From: Nitrospirota bacterium | GTDB lineage: Bacteria > Nitrospirota > Nitrospiria > Nitrospirales > Nitrospiraceae | Assembly: GCA_040757595.1 (NCBI GenBank) | Contig: JBFLWP010000001.1 | Location: forward strand, 269,171 to 333,170 | Direction: 5' to 3' | DNA length: 64,000 bases | Shown: one piece after another, positions 9,120-17,150 of the stretch | Numbering within the stretch: position 1 is the first letter of the stretch | Layout: each line of letters begins with the position of its first letter | Notes under the pieces: generated by a model | The model's input: the letters and a program-made list of their open reading frames with translations, nothing else | Told to the model about the DNA's origin: nothing | Databases searched by the model: none | Made by a program: the position numbers and the translations under genes

Positions 9120-11631
9120 GACCGTCTCCTTCTTTCTCTGTCCCACGCCAGTCCGCCACGCGCACCAGACTCTCCATCCAGGCCAACCGGAATGGCCCGT
9201 GTTGTTCGCGAAGCCGGAGCATCCGCTCCAACCAACTCGGACCGTGCGGGCCTTCGCCCATCTCCATGAAACTCAGGGTGAGAACCAGCGGCTGGGTCAT
9301 GATGCCGTCTTTAAGATCAACGGCGGGTAGTTCATCTCCTTCCCATACCCCACGGGCAAACCGGCGACCGTCCGGGGGCATCTCCTCATCCGGTAATGAT
9401 CGAATCGAAAGCCGAACTTTTCCATGATGTGCCGCGGCCAAATAAGCGGCAAGGTCTGATTCCTTGTGGAGTAAGAGCCCCAGGGCCGACGCGAGTTCAT
9501 GCCGAAAATGCTTGCGATCGCAATGGCTGCTTCTGTGATCGGACTTGGCCCATGGACCATCCGTTCTCTTCGGATCAGCAGCAGCCAATGGCGCAAGTAG
9601 CATCTTTTGGAAGACGGGATGCGCCTTTCCAAGATCGTGCCAGCGAGCGGCCGTCAGCAAATCGTTCCAGGGAATCCCGCGCTCTGGATGATCCAGCGCC
9701 GTTTTGAGTTTTGCCATTTCCTGAGCCACGTCCTTTGAGTGCTCGGATAAGAGCACAAAACGCTTGATGAACGTGAACTGGTCCTCGTCAATCGCGTCGT
9801 TAGAAGGTAGCTCGGCCGGAAGCGGGACCGGGGATACGTGGTCTTCAGGGTTTCCAGTCCAGCCGAGGTCCTCGCTATAGCCTCCTTCAGAGATGTGCAG
9901 AAGGATCGTCAGTCCCGGCCAGACATGCTCCTTGGTCACTTGAACCCATTGGCGGTCCAAGCCATCCCATCTGTAGGCACGAACGTCTTTCTTCAGGAAT
10001 TCTTTGAATCGGCCTATTCCGACCGGGCATAACTCGTCGGGACGTGGTGCAGGTGCGTCTATCGGCGGCTGTTCTCCCTCCCACTCACGCCAATACACCT
10101 GCGCATCCGTATCTCTCCCGTCACGGATGTACCGTGATACGTCAATGTCGTTTCCGGCGAGATCGGGCGTTGTGTCAAACAAGTCGAGGGCATCGCGGCG
10201 GCGGAGCACGTGCCCGTACTTCTCTCTTTCAGGCGCTCTGATCTTGGACACTGTGGCTGGACCGACGTCGTTCAGTTTGGTCAATTGCCCACGTGACCAA
10301 TTCAGCTCCTCAAGTTCATAAGGCAAAGCGGCCTGGGGAGACGGTTCCTGTTCCCCCTTCTTGTTGACCGACGACGTTTCTACATCAATCCAGAACACGT
10401 TGGCTGGTTCGTCTTTTTGCCACTCCCCATACCGATTGCAGCGCCCGAACCGCTGGACAAGCGACGACCAAGGTGCCAGCTCAGTGAAGAGGGTTCGCGC
10501 TGAGATGTCCACACCGGCTTCAATCGCTTGGGTGGCCACCACAATTCGGTCTTGGGCCGGTTTCTCTTTTAGGGCTTGATCGAAACGTTTGCGTTCTGTG
10601 TGTCGAAACCGAGAATGAATGAGGCACAGATCGGGTTGGGGTTTCGCACCCTTGAACTTGTGCTGCAACGCCTTGAACACGCTTTGGGCACGGCCCACAC
10701 GATTCACAATCACCAACGTCAGCGCACCTTCTTGATGCTGGTGACACACTTCCTCGGCCAACTCTTCGGCATAAGTGTCTTCACTCTCCTGCGTCCACTT
10801 CGTGAGAGCCCTACGTAAGGACTTCTTGGCATTCACACGCTTCTCAATATCAGCATGCCGGGTGTCATCGCGGCTCAAGGAAAGGCTTGGAAGAGCCTTT
10901 GCTTGTTCGGCAAAATCGACTGTGGCGAGAGCTTCGGTTTTCAACGTGGCTGACATCCACACAGACTTCGCTGGGCCGCACGTGCCAAATCGCTCGCGGA
11001 AGGCCTGTAACTGAGCAGTAGTGGCGAGCCCGACTCCCATCAACTGGACCTCATCCATAACCCACAGGCAATCGTTATTTAACAGGCCATAGTGCATCGG
11101 CCATCGGTACCGGCTCATCGCATAGCCGCGGTTCAACGCGCGTGAAAGCAATTGATCTTGCGTGCCGATCAAGACCGCATCGCCCTCAGGATACGTATCC
11201 CAGTCGTTGTCAATCTCTCCACCCATGAGGATATGCACACCTGGTGGGCGAGCCATTTCTTGGGGATAATGCTTCCCAAGTTCAGCGATCCACTGCTTTG
11301 CTTCCCTGACTGTCTGCTCTACCAGCACCCGCATCGGCAAGCAGTACACCAGCCGGCGCGGTGTTGCTTGGCGGATCGCGTTGTCAGGATGAAACCGCCG
11401 CCGCCACAGCCACCCCAGCACCGCCATCGCGGTCTTGCCGAGGCCGGTGGGCACATCCACTAAGAGACCCGCACCGCTCCGTGCCCCCTCACCCGCACCC
11501 TCTCCCACAAGGGGCGAGGGTCTTGAAAACAGCGTCGGGGCGCAGGCGAAGCGGACCTGAAACGGATACGGGTCATGCCCCGTGGCCTGTTGAAACCAGT
11601 GCCTAAACTGTCTGTTGGTGTCGTTGTCCAT
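9112..11631 (-). CDS. cas3: CRISPR helicase-nuclease Cas3, helicase first, HD at the C-terminus
   Basis: The protein has 839 residues from the ATG at 11631. The order is SF2 helicase (HDPYPFQ near residue 20, Walker A PTGLGKT 61-67, Walker B/DEVQ in WVMDEVQLMG, motif VI-like SLVQRFGRCNRYG), then a C-terminal HD nuclease: WHDLGKAHPVFQ at about 663, HRSSHCD, AAHHGK. C-terminal HD is characteristic of type I-G Cas3. Residues 37-53 (RPSPLVGEGAGEGARSG), between the Q-motif and Walker A, are encoded by a palindromic intergenic-type repeat and look like an in-frame insertion. I prefer the start at 11631 over the in-frame ATG at 11661 because the diverged copy at 12455 begins at the equivalent codon and 11661 would overlap the ORF6N gene. 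Confidence 0.94.
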   Translation of the reverse strand: MDNDTNRQFRHWFQQATGHDPYPFQVRFACAPTLFSRPSPLVGEGAGEGARSGAGLLVDVPTGLGKTAMAVLGWLWRRRFHPDNAIRQATPRRLVYCLPMRVLVEQTVREAKQWIAELGKHYPQEMARPPGVHILMGGEIDNDWDTYPEGDAVLIGTQDQLLSRALNRGYAMSRYRWPMHYGLLNNDCLWVMDEVQLMGVGLATTAQLQAFRERFGTCGPAKSVWMSATLKTEALATVDFAEQAKALPSLSLSRDDTRHADIEKRVNAKKSLRRALTKWTQESEDTYAEELAEEVCHQHQEGALTLVIVNRVGRAQSVFKALQHKFKGAKPQPDLCLIHSRFRHTERKRFDQALKEKPAQDRIVVATQAIEAGVDISARTLFTELAPWSSLVQRFGRCNRYGEWQKDEPANVFWIDVETSSVNKKGEQEPSPQAALPYELEELNWSRGQLTKLNDVGPATVSKIRAPEREKYGHVLRRRDALDLFDTTPDLAGNDIDVSRYIRDGRDTDAQVYWREWEGEQPPIDAPAPRPDELCPVGIGRFKEFLKKDVRAYRWDGLDRQWVQVTKEHVWPGLTILLHISEGGYSEDLGWTGNPEDHVSPVPLPAELPSNDAIDEDQFTFIKRFVLLSEHSKDVAQEMAKLKTALDHPERGIPWNDLLTAARWHDLGKAHPVFQKMLLAPLAAADPKRTDGPWAKSDHRSSHCDRKHFRHELASALGLLLHKESDLAAYLAAAHHGKVRLSIRSLPDEEMPPDGRRFARGVWEGDELPAVDLKDGIMTQPLVLTLSFMEMGEGPHGPSWLERMLRLREQHGPFRLAWMESLVRVADWRGTEKEGDGHA
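11473..11523. repeat. Palindromic repeat read in frame inside cas3, copy 2
   Basis: The plus strand reads CCCTCACCCGCACCCTCTCCC, a short loop, then GGGGCGAGGG: the same family as the element after the Uma2 gene and the one at 13600-13683. In the cas3 frame it adds 17 residues (37-53) rich in Gly, Glu, Ala and Pro, directly before the Walker A motif. The reading frame stays open through it, so the helicase probably tolerates it as a surface loop. Confidence 0.75.
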
Positions 11632-11644
11632 TGCCCCCGCTCGC

Positions 11645-12205
11645 TTATCTCCGTCCTGCACTCGATGGGCGAGCCGACCCGGCCTTCACGTCGAACCCGA
11701 TCCGCCGTCCCGGCTGGGCCGGCTGGCTCATCTGTTGACGAATGGCCTCGACTGGGGAACGAATATGTCCATCATGGCTTTCGACCTTCCGTTCAAGTTC
11801 TGCGAGCTTGTCGGCCAACTCTTTGTTCGCAGCAACCATTGCGCGCAGTTTCACAAAGGCGCGCATAATTGCGATGTTAACCTGGATGGCACGGCGGCTC
11901 CTGAGGACGCTTGATAACATCACGACGCCATGCTCAGTGAAAGCATAGGGAGCAGCGCGACGCGCCCCGCCCCAACTTGAAGTCACAACTTGTGGCTTCA
12001 AGTCTCTAACCTCCTGAAAAGTCAGCTGAAACATAAAGTCGCCGGGAAATCGCTCGACATTCCGTTTGACGGCTTGGACGAGCACCTTGGGTGCAACCCC
12101 GTACAGTTCAGCCAAGTCCGTGCTGAGCATGACTTTGTGCCCACGGATCAGGAAAATCCGCCGCTCGACCTTTTCCTGGACCACCAAGGCTCGGTCACGC
12201 CTCAT
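11645..12205 (-). CDS. ORF6N-domain (phage-type) DNA-binding protein
   Basis: This 186-residue protein contains the ORF6N signature RRIFLIRGHKVMLSTDLAELYGV, AVKRNVERFPGDFMFQLT and YAFTEHGVVMLSSVLRSRRA, followed by a helical region (VKLRAMVAANKELADKLAELERKVE) and a basic tail. ORF6N/KilA-N domains are found in phage antirepressors and in mobile elements. The gene ends 14 bp before the cas3 start and begins 17 bp past the end of a truncated cas3 fragment, so it lies between two copies of the cas3 5' end. It could control the effector operon or simply be cargo; the sequence does not decide. Confidence 0.88.
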   Translation of the reverse strand: MRRDRALVVQEKVERRIFLIRGHKVMLSTDLAELYGVAPKVLVQAVKRNVERFPGDFMFQLTFQEVRDLKPQVVTSSWGGARRAAPYAFTEHGVVMLSSVLRSRRAIQVNIAIMRAFVKLRAMVAANKELADKLAELERKVESHDGHIRSPVEAIRQQMSQPAQPGRRIGFDVKAGSARPSSAGRR

Positions 12206-12221
12206 CCGGAACCTTGGGACC

Positions 12222-12455
12222 CCGCCGCCACAGCCACCCCAGCACCGCCATCGCCGTCTTCCCCAGGCCGGTGGGCACGTCCACTAAGAGACCCGCACCG
12301 CTCCGTGCCCCCTCACCCGCACCCTCTCCCACAAGGGGCGAGGGTCTTGAAAACAGCGTCGGGGCGCAGGCGAAGCGGACCTGAAACGGATACGGGTCAT
12401 GCCCCGTGGGCTGCTCGGACCAGCGTGCGAACTATCTTTTCGTGTCGTCGCTCAT
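12222..12455 (-). pseudogene. Truncated second cas3 (5' 78 codons) with in-frame stop
   Basis: On the minus strand this reads MSDDTKR-stop-FARWSEQPTGHDPYPFQ and continues through Walker A (PTGLGKT) to AVLGWLWRR, then leaves the cas3 frame. It is collinear with intact cas3 11398-11631 at an exact offset of 824 bp with no indels. Divergence is uneven: the first ~15 codons differ at about 20 of 45 bases, the central 130 bp (12280-12409 against 11456-11585, including the palindromic repeat) are identical, and the far end has four mismatches. That mosaic suggests a diverged cas3 allele partly homogenised with the intact one. Codon 8 is TAG, and the fragment joins directly to the ORF6N start. Confidence 0.88.
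12297..12347. repeat. Palindromic repeat inside the cas3 remnant, copy 3
   Basis: This is identical to the element at 11473-11523, since it lies in the perfectly matching 130-bp core shared by the two cas3 copies. It was either present before the copies diverged or transferred by gene conversion. Confidence 0.75.
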
Positions 12456-12553
12456 GTGTCCCACTCTTCCACCTCAGAGATGGCGCTCACCGTCCGTACC
12501 CGGTCACGCCGGCGGAGAAGGTCATCGGTCGGCCGCCTTTCCGCGACGATCCC

Positions 12554-12585
12554 TTGACAGAGAGACCAAGCCCCGTGTAATTACA
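12554..12585 (+). promoter_or_regulatory. mazEF promoter with overlapping palindromic operator
   Basis: TTGACA (12554-12559), a 16-bp spacer, then TGTAAT (12576-12581) makes a good sigma-70 promoter 39 bp before the mazE start. The -10 box overlaps a perfect palindrome, TGTAATTACA (12576-12585). Autorepression by the AbrB-fold antitoxin or the toxin-antitoxin complex at such a site is the normal control of mazEF; that this palindrome is the operator is inference. Confidence 0.55.
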
Positions 12586-12619
12586 TCGTAGCCACATCTG
12601 GCAGAGAGGCACCTTCGTC

Positions 12620-12874
12620 ATGAAAACCAAGATCGTCCGCATCGGGAACTCTCGCGGCATCCGCATTCCGAAATCGCTGCTCCATCAGTGTCATCTCGAC
12701 GGTCCCGTGGAAGTCGAGGTCCAGGGGAGCCAGTTGGTCGTGCGTTCAGCCTCACGGCCCCGCAGCGGCTGGGACGACGCCTTCCGCGCCATGCACCAGA
12801 CCGGAGACGACCAATTCCTGGACCACGGGCGTATGTCCCCCTCTCGATGGGATCGAGAGGACTGGCGGTGGTAG
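12620..12874 (+). CDS. mazE: MazE-like antitoxin (AbrB/SpoVT fold)
   Basis: This 84-residue protein starts MKTKIVRIGNSRGIRIPKSLL, a swapped-hairpin AbrB DNA-binding domain, followed by VEVEVQGSQLVVRS. The acidic and aromatic tail (WDDAFRAMHQTGDDQFLDH, ending WDREDWRW) is the likely toxin-wrapping segment. Its stop overlaps the GTG start of the toxin gene by 7 bp, the typical antitoxin-first layout. Confidence 0.9.
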   Translation: MKTKIVRIGNSRGIRIPKSLLHQCHLDGPVEVEVQGSQLVVRSASRPRSGWDDAFRAMHQTGDDQFLDHGRMSPSRWDREDWRW

Positions 12875-13191
12875 CCCGTCGCTTCGACGTCTACCTCGTT
12901 CGCCTCGATCCCACGGAAGGACGGGAGATCAGAAAGACTCGCCCCTGCCTGGTGATTTCTCCCGATGAAATGAATCGCCACATTGATACGGTCATCGTCG
13001 CACCGATGACGACGAAGAGCCGACCCTACCCCACTCGCGTACCTGTTCGTTTCCGGCGCAAGACCGGGCAAATCGTCCTGGATCAACTCCGCACGGTGGA
13101 CAAAACCCGCTTGGTCAAACGCCTGGGCACGATCGACCAAGCCACGGCCGACCGCGTACTGGCACTCCTTGCAGAACTGTTCGCTCCGTAG
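12868..13191 (+). CDS. mazF: MazF-like mRNA interferase toxin
   Basis: This 107-residue protein from GTG at 12868 has the MazF/PemK core: RFDVYLVRLDPTEGREIRKTRP, CLVISPDEMNRHIDTVIVAPMT, and a late strand GQIVLDQLRTVDKTRLVKRLG. MazF toxins cut mRNA at short sequence motifs; RKTRPCLVIS and DQLRTVDK carry the conserved Arg and Thr/Ser region of the active site. It overlaps mazE by 7 bp. A longer open frame runs upstream from 12688, but it only reads through mazE in another frame, so the GTG start is preferred. Confidence 0.9.
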   Translation: MVARRFDVYLVRLDPTEGREIRKTRPCLVISPDEMNRHIDTVIVAPMTTKSRPYPTRVPVRFRRKTGQIVLDQLRTVDKTRLVKRLGTIDQATADRVLALLAELFAP

Positions 13192-13211
13192 CCCGACACG
13201 CATCATGGCCC

Positions 13212-13565
13212 TTATCTCCTTCGGCCACTCCCCCCGTCCAGCGGCGCGAACGGCACGTCGGGATTGTAGCGGTTGATGGGGTTCAGGGGATTGTCCGGGC
13301 GATATTCGTTGATCGGGTTGAAGGGGTTGTTCGGGTTGTAGCGATTGATCGGGTTGGCGGGATTGCCCGGGTCATACCGGTTGATCGGGGTGAAGGGGTT
13401 CCGCGGGTCCACCGCGTTGATCGGGTTCAGCGGATTGTCTGGCCGCAGCTCGGTGATCGGGTTGAAGATGTTATAGTCTCGTTCGTACTTGGAATCGAAC
13501 CCCGTCTCAGCCCAGGCCGCCGCGCTCCAGAGCATCAGTACCACCACGAGACCGTTGATCCGCAT
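13212..13565 (-). CDS. Exported protein of six 12-residue Asn-Pro repeats
   Basis: This 117-residue protein has a signal peptide (MRINGLVVVLMLWSAAAWA) followed by tandem 12-residue units. The units begin at residues 39, 51, 63, 75, 87 and 99, with pattern x-[YLV]-x-P-x-N-P-x-N-P-I-N, as in RYNPNNPFNPIN. A half unit (YNIFNPIT) precedes them and a GGSGRRR tail follows. I know no named family with this unit. Regular Asn-Pro turns suggest an extended or solenoid-like periplasmic or surface protein. The ATG at 13565 is preferred, with AGGAGGTTGCC before it, over an upstream ATG inside a repeat tract. Confidence in the gene is good; the function is unknown. Confidence 0.75.
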   Translation of the reverse strand: MRINGLVVVLMLWSAAAWAETGFDSKYERDYNIFNPITELRPDNPLNPINAVDPRNPFTPINRYDPGNPANPINRYNPNNPFNPINEYRPDNPLNPINRYNPDVPFAPLDGGSGRRR

Positions 13566-13599
13566 GGCAACCTCCTGACCCCTGACCGACTCTGTCTCC

Positions 13600-13683
13600 C
13601 CCCTCCCCCGTCCCCTCTCCCACGGAGGGGAGAGGGATTCACAGCGCTCCCTCTTCCATCCCCTCTCCCGCAGGGTGGAGAGG
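13600..13683. repeat. Two adjacent CCCTCTCCC/GGGAGAGGG palindromes, copy 4
   Basis: Two hairpins lie in tandem, CCCCTCTCCCAC-GGAGGGGAGAGGG and then CATCCCCTCTCCC-GCAGGGTGGAGAGGG, upstream of the Asn-Pro repeat gene. They belong to the same family as the elements at 3443, 11473 and 12297. The remaining 160 bp up to the WYL gene shows no gene. Confidence 0.65.
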
Positions 13684-13842
13684 GCGATCAAAGGAGCTTT
13701 TTACGGAAGCATCGTAGCAAGGGACTGTGACATCGCAGGTCCTATCGTAAAAAAATGCCTCAGCGCCTCGATTCTCTTTGTGAACCAAGCACTTCCGCAC
13801 TCAATCGTCGGACAAGCCAACCGGAGCTCGTGACAACCGAGG

Positions 13843-14826
13843 TCACGTTCGACCAAGAATCTTCCTGGCTTCTTCTTCAACCGTCTTCCGGAGACTCTCA
13901 GGCTGGACCACTCGGACACCGGCTCCGAAGCTCAAGACCCATCCCAGCAACTCGCGCGTGTCGGCGACGGTCAGGGTCATGCGGAGCCCGCCGCCTTTGA
14001 GCCGCGTGAGCTTCTGACTCGAGTGCCAGATCCGGTCTTTGGCCCAGGCCGCGGTGGTCTTGTCGAAGAGGAGTTCCACCTCAATGCGCTTTCCCCGCAT
14101 CACGACCAACGCATCCTCCACGTAGGCGTCCACGTTGAAGTGCAACGGCATCTGATACGGGTGGTCGGTCAGCGTGAGCGCCTTGACCCGCTCGACGGCG
14201 AACATCCTGACATCCTTTCGCCAGTGGCAATACCCAATCAGATACAACGCGCCGTCCACGTACCGGAGACAGTACGGGTCCACCTCTCGACGTCTGGTTT
14301 CATTCCGAGACGCCGAGTAGTAGCGCATCTGCACGGTCCGTTTCTGCGTCGCGGCTCGGGTGAGCGCATCAATGGTGTCCCGGTGCTGCCTGTAGCTCTT
14401 GTGCGGGCCGAGGCCCACGGAGAAGGCGCTCTGAAGTTGTTGCACAAAGGTCATCGCGTGCGGGGAAATGCGGGCTGACACCTTGGCGAGGGCCGAATTC
14501 AGGGCGCTTTGCACCTCGGTTCCCTGCAGCGGCGTCAGCAAGTGCCGGCTGAAGGCCAGAGCCATCAGCTCGGTGGGAGCAAACGCGAGCGCCGGAACGT
14601 TCCGAAATTCCTCCATGAGGCGCCACCGGACCTGCCCGTCAACGCGCTCGGCGAGGAGGGGAAACTTGACCGTCAGGGCTTCCAGATCCCGGCGGATGGT
14701 GCGCGCATGCCGGGCATACTCCGACGGGAGCCTTTCCTGTAACTGCTCAAGCGTGAGACCGCGCTGGGAAGCCTGAAGATGCTGGAGCAGGTGCCACTGG
14801 CGGATGACTTGGTCGTTACGGGGCAT
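13843..14826 (-). CDS. WYL-domain transcriptional regulator
   Basis: This 327-residue protein has an N-terminal helix-turn-helix ([26 protein letters not shown], then [16 protein letters not shown]) and a WYL domain from about 145 ([36 protein letters not shown], then FAVERVKAL). A C-terminal extension ([29 protein letters not shown]) follows. WYL regulators bind nucleic-acid-like ligands and frequently control CRISPR, BREX and other defence operons. Its place at the edge of the cas/TA island suggests control of nearby defence genes, which is inference. Confidence 0.9.
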   Translation of the reverse strand: MPRNDQVIRQWHLLQHLQASQRGLTLEQLQERLPSEYARHARTIRRDLEALTVKFPLLAERVDGQVRWRLMEEFRNVPALAFAPTELMALAFSRHLLTPLQGTEVQSALNSALAKVSARISPHAMTFVQQLQSAFSVGLGPHKSYRQHRDTIDALTRAATQKRTVQMRYYSASRNETRRREVDPYCLRYVDGALYLIGYCHWRKDVRMFAVERVKALTLTDHPYQMPLHFNVDAYVEDALVVMRGKRIEVELLFDKTTAAWAKDRIWHSSQKLTRLKGGGLRMTLTVADTRELLGWVLSFGAGVRVVQPESLRKTVEEEARKILGRT

Positions 14827-14955
14827 CGGATACCACCCACAAAGCGGGGAAGTGAGCGTAGCAATTTTCTCCTAGCATGGCAAGCGGGCCGGGCGCGGGC
14901 ACGGGCTACAGGGCGGGAATGGCGTCCACGGCCCGCTTGTGATAAAGTCGGTCTC

Positions 14956-15879
14956 ATGCGGAACGTCGTCATCATCGGCTCGGGACCGGCGGGGTTGACC
15001 GCCGCCATCTACACGGCGCGGGCGAATTTGTCTCCGCTGGTCGTCGAGGGGCTGCAGGCGGGCGGGCAACTGACCACCACGACCGAGGTGGAGAACTATC
15101 CCGGCTTCTCCCGCGCCATCCTGGGACCGGACCTGATGAAGGACATGCGGGCCCAGGCGGAGCGGTTCGGGACGCAATTCCTGTCCGGCGACGTGACCTC
15201 CGTGGACCTCGCCAGCCGGCCGTTCACGATCACGATCGAAGGGGAGCAGCCGGTTCAGGCCAAGGCCCTCGTCATCGCCACCGGCGCCTCGGCCATCAAG
15301 CTCGGCGTGCCGGGCGAGTCCCGGCTGACCGGCTACGGCGTCTCCACCTGCGCCACCTGTGACGGATACTTCTTCCGGGGGAAGGAACTCGTCGTGGTCG
15401 GGGGCGGGGACAGTGCGATGGAGGAAGCTGGCTTTCTCACGAAATTCGCGACGAAGGTCTCGGTCGTGCACCGGCGGGACAGGCTGCGCGCTTCCAAGAT
15501 CATGCAGGACCGGGCGTTCAAGAACGAGAAGATCGCGTTCGTCTGGAACTCGGTGGTGGAGGAGGTCCTGGGCGGAACGGTCGTGACCGGCGTGCGCCTC
15601 AAGAACGTGGTGACGGGCAAGGTCTCGGAGCTGCCTTGCGCCGGGGTCTTCGTGGCGATCGGCCACCGGCCCAACACGGACCTCTTCAAGGGGCAGGTCG
15701 AGATGGACGAGCGGGGCTACATCCTGACCAAGGACGGCACCGCAACCAGCGTGCCCGGCGTCTTCGCCGCGGGCGACGTGCAGGATTCCCGCTACCGCCA
15801 GGCCATCACGGCCGCCGGCTCCGGCTGCATGGCCGCCATCGACGCCGAACGCTTCCTCGAAAGTCATGGTGATACGTGA
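14956..15879 (+). CDS. trxB: Thioredoxin reductase
   Basis: This 307-residue protein has the FAD-binding [16 protein letters not shown] near the start, the redox-active pair in CATCDGYFF (about residue 136), an NADPH-binding [13 protein letters not shown] and a C-terminal FAD motif GVFAAGDV. It uses NADPH to reduce thioredoxin in the cytoplasm. The ATG at 14956 (MRNVVIIG) is chosen over an upstream in-frame ATG at 14779 because the family starts here. The last codons lie in the left arm of an intergenic inverted repeat. Confidence 0.96.
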   Translation: MRNVVIIGSGPAGLTAAIYTARANLSPLVVEGLQAGGQLTTTTEVENYPGFSRAILGPDLMKDMRAQAERFGTQFLSGDVTSVDLASRPFTITIEGEQPVQAKALVIATGASAIKLGVPGESRLTGYGVSTCATCDGYFFRGKELVVVGGGDSAMEEAGFLTKFATKVSVVHRRDRLRASKIMQDRAFKNEKIAFVWNSVVEEVLGGTVVTGVRLKNVVTGKVSELPCAGVFVAIGHRPNTDLFKGQVEMDERGYILTKDGTATSVPGVFAAGDVQDSRYRQAITAAGSGCMAAIDAERFLESHGDT

Positions 15880-15962
15880 TGGGTGATGTGTGACGGGCGG
15901 AGACTGATTAGGACAACGTTCTTCTCCCCACTTATCACCCATCACCCTTCACTCATCACCCT
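15865..15962. repeat. Inverted repeat of degenerate TGATGGGTGAT units
   Basis: The left arm (15865-15897) is a run of GTGATACGTGATGGGTGATG-type units, and the right arm (15930-15962) is the matching ATCACCCATCACCCTTCACTC run. Together they form a long imperfect hairpin between trxB and thiI. The left arm covers the trxB stop codon. Confidence 0.7.
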
Positions 15963-15968
15963 CTAAAC

Positions 15969-17150
15969 ATGCGCTGCGTCATCGCCCACTACCACGAGCT
16001 GGCCCTCAAGGGCCGGAACCGCCCCTTCTTCGAGCAGCGGCTGGTCAAGAACCTGCGTCTCCTCCTGCGCGACCTGGGCCTCAGGCAGGTCGAGGCACTG
16101 CCAGGGCGCATCCGCATCCTGCTCCAGGAAGAAACTTCCTGGGACCTCGTGAAGGATCGCCTCGCCCGCGCCTTCGGGGTCGTCCACTTCTCCCTGGCCC
16201 ATGCGGTCCCGCTGGACCGGTCGCGCCCGGACCTGAGCGCGCTGAAACAGGCGGTCGGCGAAGAGGTGCGCGGCCTGTCGTTCGAGACCTTCCGCGTCTC
16301 GACGAAGCGCGCCGACAAACGGTTTCCCTTCACCTCGATGGACGTGGATCGGGAGATCGGCGCCCACCTCTGTCGGGTGACCGGGAAACGGGTGAGCCTG
16401 AGCCGCCCCGATCTCACGGTCCGCATCGAGATTCTCGCACGCGAGGCCTACTATTCGACGCGCCGCGAAGAGGGACCGGGCGGATTGCCGGTCGGCATGA
16501 GCGGGAAGGTGGCCTGTCTGATTTCAGGCGGCATTGATTCTCCCGTCGCCGCCTATCGGATGATGAAGCGCGGCTGCAAGGCCGTCTTCGTGCACTTCCA
16601 CGGGCGGCCGTACGTGTCCCGCGCGTCGGAGGAGAAAGTCCGCGAGCTCGTCGAGCACCTGACGCCCTATCAGCACCATTCCCGCCTGTACCTGGTCCCG
16701 TTCGGCGAGATTCAGCGGCAGATCGTGCTGGAGGCGCCGGCTCCCTTCCGCGTGGTCCTCTACCGGCGGATGATGCTGCGGATCGGGGAGGAGGTGGCCA
16801 GGAAGGAACGGTGCTGGGCGCTGGTGACGGGCGACAGCCTGGGCCAGGTCGCCTCCCAGACCCCGGAGAACTTGAGCGTCGTCGGCGAGGCTGCGCAACT
16901 GCCCGTCCTCCGCCCGCTGATCGGGATGGACAAGGCGGAGATCACGGAGCAGGCCCAGCGGATCGGCACCTTCGAGACCTCGATCGAGCCGGACCAGGAC
17001 TGTTGCCGCCTGTTCGTGCCGCCCCATCCGGCCACGAGGGCCACGCTCGACCAGATTCGGAAGGTCGAGCGGCCCTTCGACCTCGCCGGGCTGGTCAAGC
17101 AGGGCCTGGAGCAGGCGGAGGTCGCCGAGTTCGTCTTTCCCCGTCAGTGA
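15969..17150 (+). CDS. thiI: tRNA 4-thiouridine synthase ThiI (no rhodanese domain)
   Basis: This 393-residue protein starts with the family motif HYHELALKGRNRPFFEQRL, then a THUMP domain (about 60-165) and a PP-loop ATP pyrophosphatase (CLISGGIDSPVAAYRMMKRG, about 178-197) with LVTGDSLGQVASQTPENL downstream. It thiolates U8 of tRNA and in some organisms also feeds thiazole synthesis. It lacks the C-terminal rhodanese domain of the E. coli enzyme, as in many bacteria, so a separate persulfide donor is needed. Its 3' end overlaps the convergent downstream gene by 7 bp. Confidence 0.95.
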   Translation: MRCVIAHYHELALKGRNRPFFEQRLVKNLRLLLRDLGLRQVEALPGRIRILLQEETSWDLVKDRLARAFGVVHFSLAHAVPLDRSRPDLSALKQAVGEEVRGLSFETFRVSTKRADKRFPFTSMDVDREIGAHLCRVTGKRVSLSRPDLTVRIEILAREAYYSTRREEGPGGLPVGMSGKVACLISGGIDSPVAAYRMMKRGCKAVFVHFHGRPYVSRASEEKVRELVEHLTPYQHHSRLYLVPFGEIQRQIVLEAPAPFRVVLYRRMMLRIGEEVARKERCWALVTGDSLGQVASQTPENLSVVGEAAQLPVLRPLIGMDKAEITEQAQRIGTFETSIEPDQDCCRLFVPPHPATRATLDQIRKVERPFDLAGLVKQGLEQAEVAEFVFPRQ

